Shown one piece after another: positions 35,400 to 44,334 of a stretch of DNA of 64,000 nucleotides. This stretch comes from Ignavibacteriae bacterium HGW-Ignavibacteriae-2 (GTDB taxonomy: Bacteria > Bacteroidota > Ignavibacteria > Ignavibacteriales > Melioribacteraceae): assembly GCA_002839805.1 (NCBI GenBank), contig PGYT01000006.1:1-64000 (forward strand), read 5' to 3'. Each line of letters begins with the position of its first letter. The first letter of the stretch is position 1. The notes under the pieces were generated by a model. That model ran no database searches and had not been told where the DNA came from. It worked only from the letters and a program-made list of their open reading frames with translations. The position numbers were made by a program, and so were the translations under genes.

Positions 35400-35476
35400 G
35401 AATAGTCCGCTGATTTAATCATGATAAATAGTAAATATCATGATAATCTGTAGGTTGATTTTATTCAGGAGATAGA

Positions 35477-36754
35477 ATGTTAGACTTAAAATTTATTCGT
35501 GAGAATCCCGAAATAGTTAAACAGGGATTATTAAACAAAAACGAAAAAGTTACAATTGACGAATTGCTTGCTTTGGATCTTGAAAGAAGAAACAAACTTC
35601 AAACCGTTGAAGAACTTAAAGCCAAACGTAACAAAGTTTCGCAGGAAGTGGCTCAGCTTAAAAAAACAGGGCAGAATGCCGACCATATAATAGCTGAGAT
35701 GAAAACAGTTTCCGATGAAATAAAAAATCTTGATGATTCAGTTCGGATAGTTGAAGAAAAAATGAACGAACTGCTCGCCTGGACGTGTAATCTTCCCCAC
35801 GATTCAGTGCCGGTTGGTAAATCGGCCGCCGAAAACGTTGAATACCGTAATTGGCTTCCCGAAGGATTTACATTCGAAAATAAATTTGATCAAATAGATC
35901 ACGTTGAACTCGGTAAAAAACATAACATTTTGGATTTTGAACGGGGCGCGAAAATAAGCGGTTCGGGATTCCCCGTTTATGTTGGAAAAGGCGCAACATT
36001 GGAAAGAGCTCTTATTAATTTTATGCTCGACTTTCATATTAATAAACATAATTACAAAGAAATTATGCCTCCGTTTTTAGTTAATCGCGAGTCAATGAAA
36101 GGCACAGGTCAAATTCCAAAAATGGAAGAAGATATGTATCATTGCGAAAAAGACGACCTTTTTCCGATACCGACGGCAGAAGTCCCAATCACTAATCTGC
36201 ACCGCGGCGAAATACTTAATGATGAGGAATTACCTATTAACTACGTAGGATATTCGGCTTGTTTCAGAAGAGAAGCGGGTAGTTACGGCAAAGATTCCAA
36301 AGGTTTTTTACGTGTGCACCAGTTTAACAAAGTAGAAATGGTAAAATTTGTTAAACCCGAAACTTCATACGCCGAGTTGGAAAACCTGGTTACAGACGCT
36401 GAGGATATATTAAAAGCGTTGAATGTTCCATACAGGATTTTAACACTGTGCACGGGCGATTTAAGCTTTTCAGCGGCTAAATGTTATGATATTGAAACAT
36501 GGTCGCCCGCTGAGAACAAATGGCTGGAAGCGTCATCCTGCAGTAACTTCGAAGCTTTCCAGGCAAGAAGAGCGAATATTCGTTACAGGAAATCGGAAGA
36601 TAAAAAAGTTGAATTCATTCACACACTTAACGGTTCCGGTTTGGCAACAAGCCGATTGATGGTTTCGATTCTTGAAAATAACCAGACAGAAGACGGCAGA
36701 ATTATTGTCCCGGAAGTATTAAGAAAATATACCGGATTTGATATTATTGGTTAA
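35477..36754 (+). CDS. serS: Seryl-tRNA synthetase
   Basis: 425 residues, class II synthetase. N-terminal antiparallel coiled-coil arm (about 28-100, [22 protein letters not shown]) binds the long arm of tRNA-Ser. Motif 2 is [24 protein letters not shown], shown here from about residue 258; motif 3 is GSGLATSRL near 388. Ribosome-binding site CAGGAGATAG is strong. Followed by a clear terminator. Cytoplasmic, normal length. Confidence 0.95.
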   Translation: MLDLKFIRENPEIVKQGLLNKNEKVTIDELLALDLERRNKLQTVEELKAKRNKVSQEVAQLKKTGQNADHIIAEMKTVSDEIKNLDDSVRIVEEKMNELLAWTCNLPHDSVPVGKSAAENVEYRNWLPEGFTFENKFDQIDHVELGKKHNILDFERGAKISGSGFPVYVGKGATLERALINFMLDFHINKHNYKEIMPPFLVNRESMKGTGQIPKMEEDMYHCEKDDLFPIPTAEVPITNLHRGEILNDEELPINYVGYSACFRREAGSYGKDSKGFLRVHQFNKVEMVKFVKPETSYAELENLVTDAEDILKALNVPYRILTLCTGDLSFSAAKCYDIETWSPAENKWLEASSCSNFEAFQARRANIRYRKSEDKKVEFIHTLNGSGLATSRLMVSILENNQTEDGRIIVPEVLRKYTGFDIIG

Positions 36755-36779
36755 TTAAGATAAAAAGTATAATTTTGTT

Positions 36780-36808
36780 AAAAGGCTTAGTTTATTTCTA
36801 AGCCTTTT
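36780..36808 (+). terminator. Rho-independent terminator after serS
   Basis: Perfect 11-bp arms AAAAGGCTTAG and CTAAGCCTTTT with a 7-nt loop, followed by GTATTTTTG. A TAnnTTTG element (36810-36817) for the next gene starts directly after it. Confidence 0.8.
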
Positions 36809-36809
36809 G

Positions 36810-36817
36810 TATTTTTG
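36810..36817 (+). promoter_or_regulatory. Candidate Bacteroidota-type -7 element before the ABC exporter
   Basis: TATTTTTG matches TAnnTTTG, 55 bases before the first ABC gene start. It overlaps the T run of the serS terminator, so the match could be by chance. Confidence 0.35.
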
Positions 36818-36871
36818 TGAACTAATCCTCCGCCAAATACGTATTAATAATTTTGAACTGATGTGAACTGT

Positions 36872-38620
36872 ATGGGTAGTCTATTTTATCTGAACAAATA
36901 TTTTAAACGTTATAAATCACTTATATTCTTGGGTATAATTTTTATACTGATTTCCAACATCGCTCAGGTTTATATTCCTCTTCTTCTTAAAGATACAATC
37001 GACGCTCTTCAGAATAATTTGAGCAAAGATCTTATTACAGAATACGCCGTTTTAATTGTATTAGCTGCAATTATAAGCGGAATTTTCAGATTCCTTATAA
37101 GACAAACGATTATAGTAGTCTCCTGGAAAATTGAGTACGATATTCGACAGGATTTCTGGTCGCATATTCAAAGATTGCCGCTAAGATTTTTTCAGAATAA
37201 TTCCACCGGAAATATTATGGCGCACGCTACAAATGACATAAGCGCGGTGCGAATGTATGTCGGTCCCGCGGTAATGTATTCTATAGACACTATAACAAAG
37301 TTTATAATAGTTCTTGCTATAATGATTTCTTTGAGCGCGTCACTTACTTTTTATTCTTTAATTCCTTTACCTATCCTATCTTACTTCGTATATAAACTGA
37401 GCAAGAAAATTCATAAAAAATTCACTTTGATTCAGGAGAAATTTTCTGAATTAACGACCAAAGCTCAGGAGAATTTTTCAGGAATAAGAGTAATTAAATC
37501 TTATGTAAGAGAACAAAACGAAGTTGATGATTTCAGCCGGCTCAGTTCCGATTATCTTAAAAGAACAATGGAGAAAGTTAAAATCCAAGCTTTATTTATG
37601 CCGCTGCTTTATCTAATAACCGGTGTCTCCATTATAGTTGTGATTCTGGTTGGCGGAAATATGGTAATAAACGGTACTTTTACACTCGGAGGATTGGCGG
37701 CATTTATAAGTTATCTCGGTCTGCTGATATGGCCTACAATCGCTTTTGGATGGGTTGCAAATATTATTCAACAGGCAGACGCCAGTATGAAAAGGCTTCA
37801 CAATATTTTGAACGAACAATACGAAATTGAGGATACTTCCGAAACCAATAATTCGATTGAATCTATAAAAGGTGATATAGAATTTGAAAATGTTACTTTC
37901 CAGTATCGTGATAATCTGCCGAAAGTATTGGACAATATAACACTTAAAATTCCTCGTGGATCCTCCATGGCCGTAATTGGACATACTGGCGAGGGCAAAA
38001 CTACTTTGGTAAACCTCATTTCCCGTTTGTACGATGTTACCGGCGGGAGTATTAAAATTGACGGAAACCCCATTAAAACCATTCCATTAAAAGTGTTGCG
38101 CAAGGAGATAGGGTCTGTTCCTCAGGAAACATTTTTATTCTCAGATACGCTCGCTAATAATATTCTCTATGGCGTCAAAGAAAAAGATATGGATCTTGTT
38201 CGTAAGGTGTCCTCTATCGCTAAGCTTGATAAAGATGTTGAAAGTTTTCCAAATTCTTATGAAACAATATTGGGAGAAAGGGGCATTACTCTTTCCGGCG
38301 GACAAAAACAAAGGGCATGTTTAGCTCGTGCTTTAGCGATTGATCCTAATATCCTTATACTCGATGATTCGTTTTCTGCGGTGGATACAAATACCGAGGA
38401 AGAAATATTAAATGATCTGCGAGTATTTATGCGGGGGAGAACGAGCATAATAATAAGTCATAGAATATCGACTGTTAAAAACGCCGATAATATTATTGTC
38501 CTAAACGAAGGAAAGATTGCCGAACAGGGCACACATGAAGAGTTAGTAAATCTAGGTGGAATTTATGCCGATCTTCATTTCAAACAGTTATTGGAAGAAG
38601 AATTAAAAGAATTAGGTTGA
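36872..38620 (+). CDS. ABC exporter half-transporter, subunit with degenerate Walker B
   Basis: About 582 residues: six membrane helices (about 20-320) fused to a nucleotide-binding domain. Walker A GHTGEGKTT, signature LSGGQKQR (canonical), Walker B ILILDDSFSAVD. The residue after the Walker B Asp is Asp and not the catalytic Glu, which marks the degenerate-site subunit of heterodimeric exporters such as TM287/TM288. ATG at 36872 is chosen over GTG at 36863; neither has a good ribosome-binding site. The partner starts 9 bases after the stop. Likely exports lipids, drugs or peptides; cargo unknown. Confidence 0.88.
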   Translation: MGSLFYLNKYFKRYKSLIFLGIIFILISNIAQVYIPLLLKDTIDALQNNLSKDLITEYAVLIVLAAIISGIFRFLIRQTIIVVSWKIEYDIRQDFWSHIQRLPLRFFQNNSTGNIMAHATNDISAVRMYVGPAVMYSIDTITKFIIVLAIMISLSASLTFYSLIPLPILSYFVYKLSKKIHKKFTLIQEKFSELTTKAQENFSGIRVIKSYVREQNEVDDFSRLSSDYLKRTMEKVKIQALFMPLLYLITGVSIIVVILVGGNMVINGTFTLGGLAAFISYLGLLIWPTIAFGWVANIIQQADASMKRLHNILNEQYEIEDTSETNNSIESIKGDIEFENVTFQYRDNLPKVLDNITLKIPRGSSMAVIGHTGEGKTTLVNLISRLYDVTGGSIKIDGNPIKTIPLKVLRKEIGSVPQETFLFSDTLANNILYGVKEKDMDLVRKVSSIAKLDKDVESFPNSYETILGERGITLSGGQKQRACLARALAIDPNILILDDSFSAVDTNTEEEILNDLRVFMRGRTSIIISHRISTVKNADNIIVLNEGKIAEQGTHEELVNLGGIYADLHFKQLLEEELKELG

Positions 38621-38629
38621 TTATAATAT

Positions 38630-40417
38630 ATGGCAGCAGATAAAGAAGACGAAATATTAGGTAAAGCTTACGACTCCCATTTAATGAAACGTTTGATGGG
38701 TTATGTTAAACCTTACAACAAGTATATAGTGGCGGCGATTTTGTTGAATATTTTGGTCGCGGCGCTGGGACCAATAAGACCTTATTTAACAAAAATTGCG
38801 ATAGATGATTATATAGTAACTAAAAATTACGATGGTCTGCTGTTTATCTCCGCTCTTCTGGCAGGCTCATTATTTCTACAGGCGATTATTCAATTTTTTC
38901 TAACCTACTACACTCAGTTGATGGGTCAGAAAATAATTTACGATCTGCGTATTAAACTTTTTGCTCATGTTCAGAAACTCGCATTAAGATTTTTTGATAA
39001 AACTCCAATCGGAAGAACTGTAACACGCGTAACCAATGATGTGGAATCTCTTAACGAATTGTTCTCATCGGGTATAGTAATGGTGTTCAGCGACTTGTTT
39101 ATAATTTTCTGGATATTTTTATTCATGTTCCTTATGGCCTGGGATCTTTCTCTTGTTACTCTTTCGGTTCTGCCAGTGCTCATTTATGGTACGTTTTTAT
39201 TCAGAAGAAAAGTACGCGAAGCTTATCGCGATGAACGAAAACATCTGGCCAGATTAAACTCCTACATGCAGGAACATGTAAGCGGTATGAGTATTGTACA
39301 GCTGTTTACAAATGAAAAAATTGAAAATGAAAAATATGCAGGTATAAGCGGGGACTACAGAAAAGCAAAAATAAACGCAGTGTTTTATTACGCAATATTT
39401 TATCCCGTTGTGGAATTGCTCAGTTCAATTGCAATCGCCCTAATTATATGGTACGGCGGGGGCAATATTCTTCAGGGAACAATTACAATTGGTGTTCTGG
39501 TAGCTTTCTTGCAGTATACAGAAATGTTTTTTCGTCCAATTCGTGACCTTTCGGAAAAATATAATATTATGCAAACGGCAATGGCTTCCTCAGAGAGAAT
39601 ATTCAAACTTCTTGATGATAATACTTTTATTAAAAATCCCGAAACTCCTGAAAAGATTGATGTTGTGGAGGGAAGTATTGAATTTAAAAATGTATGGTTC
39701 GCTTATAACCCCGGTGAGTTTGTTCTTAAAGATGTTTCATTTAAAATTAATTCAGGTGAAACGGTCGCAATAGTAGGTGCAACAGGAGCCGGTAAAACAA
39801 GCCTTATAAATATACTTACCAGATTCTACGATATAGAAAAAGGAAGTATTTGTGTTGATGGAGTTGACATACGTACAATAGATAAAAGGGAACTGAGACA
39901 TTTTATTTCAATAGTCCTTCAGGATGTGTTCCTTTTTTCGGGTACTATAAAATCCAACATTGATTTGGGTTCGCCGCATATTACAGAGGAACAAGTTATA
40001 GAAGCCGCCAAAACTGTTGGGGCGCACGAATTTATTTCGAAACTGCCTAACCTTTATAATGAGGAAGTAAAAGAAAAAGGAGCGACTTTAAGTGTCGGAC
40101 AGAAGCAGCTTATTTCTTTTGCCCGCGCGCTCGCTTATAATCCTCAAATTCTTGTTCTGGACGAAGCCACTTCAAGCATCGATACTGAAACCGAAGCATT
40201 GATTCAAAAAGCAATTGAGAAACTGCTTACAGGCAGAACCTCTATTGTAATCGCTCACAGATTATCCACAATTCAGAACGCCGATAAAATTTTGGTGATG
40301 CACAAAGGTGAACTTCGTGAAATAGGCACTCACCAGGAACTGCTCGCGAAACGAGGCATTTACTACAAATTATATCAGCTTCAGTATAAAGATCAGGAAA
40401 TTATTAAATCCGCTTAA
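38630..40417 (+). CDS. ABC exporter half-transporter, subunit with catalytic Walker B
   Basis: 595 residues, membrane domain (about 25-330) plus nucleotide-binding domain. Walker A GATGAGKTS, Walker B ILVLDEATSSID with the catalytic Glu, and switch His in IVIAHRLST. Its signature reads LSVGQKQL instead of LSGGQ. With the partner encoded upstream this gives one full and one defective ATP site: the canonical signature of the first subunit faces the catalytic site of this one. Inner membrane. fbp follows after 16 bases. Confidence 0.9.
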   Translation: MAADKEDEILGKAYDSHLMKRLMGYVKPYNKYIVAAILLNILVAALGPIRPYLTKIAIDDYIVTKNYDGLLFISALLAGSLFLQAIIQFFLTYYTQLMGQKIIYDLRIKLFAHVQKLALRFFDKTPIGRTVTRVTNDVESLNELFSSGIVMVFSDLFIIFWIFLFMFLMAWDLSLVTLSVLPVLIYGTFLFRRKVREAYRDERKHLARLNSYMQEHVSGMSIVQLFTNEKIENEKYAGISGDYRKAKINAVFYYAIFYPVVELLSSIAIALIIWYGGGNILQGTITIGVLVAFLQYTEMFFRPIRDLSEKYNIMQTAMASSERIFKLLDDNTFIKNPETPEKIDVVEGSIEFKNVWFAYNPGEFVLKDVSFKINSGETVAIVGATGAGKTSLINILTRFYDIEKGSICVDGVDIRTIDKRELRHFISIVLQDVFLFSGTIKSNIDLGSPHITEEQVIEAAKTVGAHEFISKLPNLYNEEVKEKGATLSVGQKQLISFARALAYNPQILVLDEATSSIDTETEALIQKAIEKLLTGRTSIVIAHRLSTIQNADKILVMHKGELREIGTHQELLAKRGIYYKLYQLQYKDQEIIKSA

Positions 40418-40433
40418 TTAAATCGGAGGAATA

Positions 40434-41465
40434 ATGCCAGCAACACGCTTCATGACGCTCCAACGCCACATATTAGAAGGTGAAAAACGTCACCCCGAGG
40501 CAACCGGTGAACTATCCGCTTTGTTGTCGGATCTGTCATTAGCAGCCAAAATAATATCCCTGGAAGTTAATAAAGCCGGTTTAGTTGATATTCTCGGTTT
40601 TACAGGAGAGAACAATATTCACGGTGAAAATGTAAAAAAACTCGATATGTTTGCACATGATATGTTAACGCGCGCCATGGATCACGGCGGACACCTTTGC
40701 GTAATGGCGTCTGAAGAAGAGGAAGAAATTATTCATATTCCAAAGAAACATCAGATTGGCAAATACGTTCTAATTTTCGATCCCCTCGACGGTTCTTCCA
40801 ACATTGACGTTAACATAAGCATAGGTACTATTTTTTCAATTTATCATAGAGTTACGGCACAAGGCACGCCCGGTACTTTGCGGGACTGCCTGCAAAAGGG
40901 ATTAAAACAAGTTGCCGCGGGTTATATAGTTTATGGCTCGTCGACAATTTTGGTCTATACAGCCGGTGAAGGCGTTCATGGTTTTACTCTGGATCCGGCG
41001 TTTGGAGAATTTTTGCTTTCTTACGAAGATATGAAAATCCCTGAAAAAGCAAAAATATACAGCCTAAATGAAGGTAATTATAAGTATTGGCATCCCGGTC
41101 TTAAAAAATATATTAAATACGTTCAGGATGCCGATAATAGAGGGCGGGAGCCATACTCGGCCCGTTACGTCGGTTCAATGGTAGCCGATATTCACAGGAA
41201 TTTAATTTACGGCGGTATTTTTATCTACCCGGCAGATAAAAGAAATCCTAAAGGAAAACTGAGACTGATGTACGAATGTAATCCGATGGCTTTTATTATT
41301 GAACAGGCCGGCGGCAGAGCTATCGACGGGAATAAAAGGATACTTGAAATAAATCCCGAAAGTTTACACCAGCGTGTTCCTATCTATATCGGCAGTAAGG
41401 ACGCTGTGGATAAAGTGGAGGAATTTTTAAGAGCCGAAGAGGTAATTCCTGAAATGCGAATATAA
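40434..41465 (+). CDS. fbp: Fructose-1,6-bisphosphatase, class I
   Basis: 343 residues. Dephosphorylates fructose 1,6-bisphosphate in gluconeogenesis, needing magnesium. Metal-binding glutamates in ASEEEEE, the motif IFDPLDGSSNID (about 112-123), and the sugar-phosphate site PYSARYVGSMVADIHR and LMYECNPMAFI-EQAGG. Ribosome-binding site CGGAGGAATA. Together with PEP carboxykinase 3 kb downstream it shows gluconeogenic capacity. Normal length. Confidence 0.95.
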   Translation: MPATRFMTLQRHILEGEKRHPEATGELSALLSDLSLAAKIISLEVNKAGLVDILGFTGENNIHGENVKKLDMFAHDMLTRAMDHGGHLCVMASEEEEEIIHIPKKHQIGKYVLIFDPLDGSSNIDVNISIGTIFSIYHRVTAQGTPGTLRDCLQKGLKQVAAGYIVYGSSTILVYTAGEGVHGFTLDPAFGEFLLSYEDMKIPEKAKIYSLNEGNYKYWHPGLKKYIKYVQDADNRGREPYSARYVGSMVADIHRNLIYGGIFIYPADKRNPKGKLRLMYECNPMAFIIEQAGGRAIDGNKRILEINPESLHQRVPIYIGSKDAVDKVEEFLRAEEVIPEMRI

Positions 41466-41490
41466 AAAACCATTGAGAATAAATGGTTTT
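41466..41490 (+). terminator. Probable terminator after fbp
   Basis: Arms AAAACCATT and AATGGTTTT with a 7-nt loop starting at the fbp stop codon; the right arm ends in four T. A weak, AT-rich stem. Confidence 0.5.
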
Positions 41491-41634
41491 AATCTCAAGT
41501 TTAATAAATATTTTAGATTGAATTTATACTCTAATCCGAAAATTAAACAATATATTTTTAGTCGGCTTATACTGATGTTATTGTTATGCATATATTAAAT
41601 ATGTATTAACAATCGGATGGAATTAGGCTAATTA

Positions 41635-41901
41635 TCAGTTGGTAATCTTACCAAGTTCTTCATTTAGCAGAGCCGCGAGTTCGCCTTTTGCAATTCCAAC
41701 TATTTCAATTTTTGTGGATTTAATAAGAATTTCCGGCGGATCGCCCTGACCGAGCATATATTGATAAAGTCCATAACCCAGACGGATTCTGTCGTTCGGA
41801 AGCGGTATATTAATATTTAATTTTTCAACAATATTGTGTACTTGTTTTTCTATTGAATTTTCAGGAGCTTTATTTACTCCGGGAGCCGGTAAAGTTGCCA
41901 T
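41635..41901 (-). CDS. Small unknown cytoplasmic protein
   Basis: 88 residues, no signal peptide or membrane helix. The N-terminus is Pro-rich (MATLPAPGVNKAPENS), then probably helical parts (IEKQVHNIVEKL, AALLNEELGK) and the segment RLGYGLYQYMLGQGDPPEIL. I do not recognise it. It is the only minus-strand gene in a long plus-strand stretch and is isolated by about 140-170 bases on each side. The open frame, ATG start and gene-like composition support a real gene, but evidence is moderate. Confidence 0.55.
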   Translation of the reverse strand: MATLPAPGVNKAPENSIEKQVHNIVEKLNINIPLPNDRIRLGYGLYQYMLGQGDPPEILIKSTKIEIVGIAKGELAALLNEELGKITN

Positions 41902-42038
41902 AATTTTCTATGATTTTATTTTTGATTGTACGCAACTTATAAAAGAATGCTCTTTTCTACAAACATAATTCATTGTAATGGTGAGCGATAATCAATAAAT
42001 TTGTGTTGATTATTCAATAAAAATCGGAAACGCTAAAA

Positions 42039-43031
42039 ATTAATAAAATACTTATAGTCCGTCTTAGTTCATTAGGGGATATTTTACTTACTACACCCCT
42101 ATTGAGATCAATCAAAAAAAAATTCCCTGCAGCGGAAATCGATTTTCTATTGAGTCGTGAATACACAGACGTAATTCGGTTCAATCCTTATATCACCTCA
42201 ATTTTAGAATTGGATAAAAAAAAATCACCAACTGGTTTAATAAAGGAATTATCATATAAAAAATATGATGTTGTAATTGATCTTCAGAATAATATAAGAT
42301 CGCGCAGATTAACAAAATCTTTCAATTCACGAGTGGTCCGTTTTAATAAACCCTCTATCAAAAAACTATTGCTGGTTAAATTAAAAATTAATTTATTGCG
42401 CGCGAATAAATCAATTCCCGAATTATACGCTGAAACTTTCCCTGAAGTTCAATTGGATTCCGAAGGCTTAGACTTTTATTTTCAGGAAAATTCTGAAACC
42501 GATAAAAAAGGGAAAAAGATAGTCGGTTTATGCCCGGGCGCCAGGCATTATACAAAAATGTGGCCTGCTCAGTTTTATATAGATTTGGGCAATAAATTGG
42601 TTAAAAACGGCTATCAAGTCCATTTACTAGGCGGCGGGGCCGACATAAAAGTATGTGAGTCAATCAGTGCGGAAATTAAAAATTCAATTAATAAGTGTAC
42701 AGACAACAATTTGTTTGATACCGCCGGGACTATAAAGGAATGCGATGTTATAGTATGTAATGATTCCGGATTAATGCATTTGAGCGCGGCTCTAAAAATT
42801 CCGCTTATAACCATATTCGGATCTACTGTAAAGGAGTTCGGCTTTTCGCCATACAAAACTGTAAGTTTAGTTTTGGAAAATAATTCTTTATCTTGCAGGC
42901 CTTGCACCCACATCGGGCGAAACAATTGTCCTAAAAAACACTTTAACTGTATGAACTCAATTACGCCCGATTTTGTCTTTAATCAACTACAGAAATTTTT
43001 AAGAGGAACATCAAACAGTGTTATTATATAA
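42039..43031 (+). CDS. Family GT9 glycosyltransferase (heptosyltransferase-like), apparent ATT start
   Basis: About 330 residues. GT9 enzymes add heptose or similar sugars to LPS core. The N-terminus of the family (ILIVRLSSLGDILLTTPLLRS) is fully present here from about residue 4, but in frame there is no ATG, GTG or TTG between the upstream stop codon (42018-42020) and TTG 42104, which lies past this motif. The best start is ATT at 42039 (giving MNKILIVRL), nine bases after GGAAA. The sugar-nucleotide region shows GLCPGARHYTKMWP and CNDSGLMHLSAAL. The C-terminus has a Cys cluster (CRPC, then C, then CM) common in this family. waaA overlaps the end by 14 bases. Lacks a signal peptide; inner face of the membrane. 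Confidence 0.8.
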   Translation: MNKILIVRLSSLGDILLTTPLLRSIKKKFPAAEIDFLLSREYTDVIRFNPYITSILELDKKKSPTGLIKELSYKKYDVVIDLQNNIRSRRLTKSFNSRVVRFNKPSIKKLLLVKLKINLLRANKSIPELYAETFPEVQLDSEGLDFYFQENSETDKKGKKIVGLCPGARHYTKMWPAQFYIDLGNKLVKNGYQVHLLGGGADIKVCESISAEIKNSINKCTDNNLFDTAGTIKECDVIVCNDSGLMHLSAALKIPLITIFGSTVKEFGFSPYKTVSLVLENNSLSCRPCTHIGRNNCPKKHFNCMNSITPDFVFNQLQKFLRGTSNSVII

Positions 43032-44286
43032 TTATCTGTTCATTCCGGTTTTATTCGTTTTCTTTAAAATAGCAGGCCTATTTAATTCAAAAATTAAACA
43101 GGGTGTTGCCGACAGAAAAAATCTTTTCGAACAGTTGGCTGAAAAATCAGATTCGATTGACAGAAACAAAAAACTTGTTTGGGTTCATTCGGCTTCTCTT
43201 GGTGAGTTTGAGCAGGCAAAACCGATTATAGAAAAATTGAAAAAAGAATATGGCGTTAACATTCTTGTCTCTTTTTTCTCGCCTTCGGGATACAGGAATT
43301 CTATAAAATATCCACACGCCGATGTAATAACATATCTTCCTCTGGATAGCCTTAAAAACATGAAAAAATTTGTAGACATAACAAAGCCCGATATTTTGAT
43401 ATTGATGCGATATGATATATGGCCGAATCTTGTTAAATATGTAAATGAAAAAAACATACCGAGTTTTATAGTTGACGCAACTATGCGGGATAAATCTAAA
43501 CGCAAGTTGCCTCTTGTTAAACAATTGCACAAAAATATTTATAAAAACTTTACTAAAATATTAACAGTTTCCGAAACCGATTTGAAAAGTTTCAAAGATT
43601 TTGATTTACCCGACGATAAACTTCGTGCTGTTGGAGATACAAGGTTCGACAGGGTTTATCAGAAAAGTCTGCTGGCAAAAGGGAAAAAATTGTTTGTAGA
43701 TGGATTTTTTGAAAACAAAAAAGTATTTGTTTTCGGCAGTTCCTGGGAATCAGACGAGGATGTTGTTATTCCGGCGTTTTTGAAAATATTGAAATATGAT
43801 AAAAACGCGGTTATGATTATAGCCCCGCACGAACCCACTGTTTTAAATTTAGAAAAAATAGAGCATACATTAACAGGTAAAGCAAAATTTATCAGATTTT
43901 CGTCACTTAATAATTACAAAGACGAAAATGTGATAATTATCGATTCGATTGGAATTTTATTGACATTATATTATTATGCCGATATCGCATATGTCGGCGG
44001 AAGTTTTAAGCAGGGAATTCATAATGTTCTTGAGCCTGCCGTTTACGGACCTCCGGTAATGTTTGGGCCTAAAATAGAAAACAGCCAGGAAGCAATTTAT
44101 TTAAGCAAAACCAACGGCGGAATTTTAATACGAAATAAAAAAGAAATGTACAGAAATTTACGATATCTTTTGAGTAAAGATGGAAAAAGAAAAGAAATAG
44201 GCGATTCGGCGAAACAATATGTATTAAATAATATTGGCGCCACTGAACGTATACTCGAAGAAATCGTTAAATATTTAATTAAGTAA
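43018..44286 (+). CDS. waaA: 3-deoxy-D-manno-octulosonic acid (Kdo) transferase
   Basis: 422 residues, GT30 family; attaches Kdo to the lipid A precursor. N-terminal membrane anchor (about 3-22), then the conserved WVHSASLGEFE (55-65) with the catalytic Glu, ILMRYDIWPN, SETDL, and the Kdo-transferase segment YVGGSFKQGIHNVLEPAVYG. GTG start at 43018 overlaps the glycosyltransferase gene by 14 bases. Its presence shows an LPS-type outer membrane. Function well supported. Confidence 0.92.
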   Translation: MLLYNYLFIPVLFVFFKIAGLFNSKIKQGVADRKNLFEQLAEKSDSIDRNKKLVWVHSASLGEFEQAKPIIEKLKKEYGVNILVSFFSPSGYRNSIKYPHADVITYLPLDSLKNMKKFVDITKPDILILMRYDIWPNLVKYVNEKNIPSFIVDATMRDKSKRKLPLVKQLHKNIYKNFTKILTVSETDLKSFKDFDLPDDKLRAVGDTRFDRVYQKSLLAKGKKLFVDGFFENKKVFVFGSSWESDEDVVIPAFLKILKYDKNAVMIIAPHEPTVLNLEKIEHTLTGKAKFIRFSSLNNYKDENVIIIDSIGILLTLYYYADIAYVGGSFKQGIHNVLEPAVYGPPVMFGPKIENSQEAIYLSKTNGGILIRNKKEMYRNLRYLLSKDGKRKEIGDSAKQYVLNNIGATERILEEIVKYLIK

Positions 44287-44334
44287 AACCATTTTCTTTT
44301 AATAGATCTTATAAAATTAAAAAATGGAGTTAAA

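Noticed and set aside
43147-43532. Two antisense frames of 115 and 127 residues
   Set aside because: Both lie within waaA and have no family features; waaA motifs are complete on the plus strand.
44290-44328. Terminator between waaA and pckA (CCATTTT/AAAATGG)
   Set aside because: Only AT-rich 7-bp arms with a 25-base loop, and the right arm is the pckA ribosome-binding region; too weak to call.
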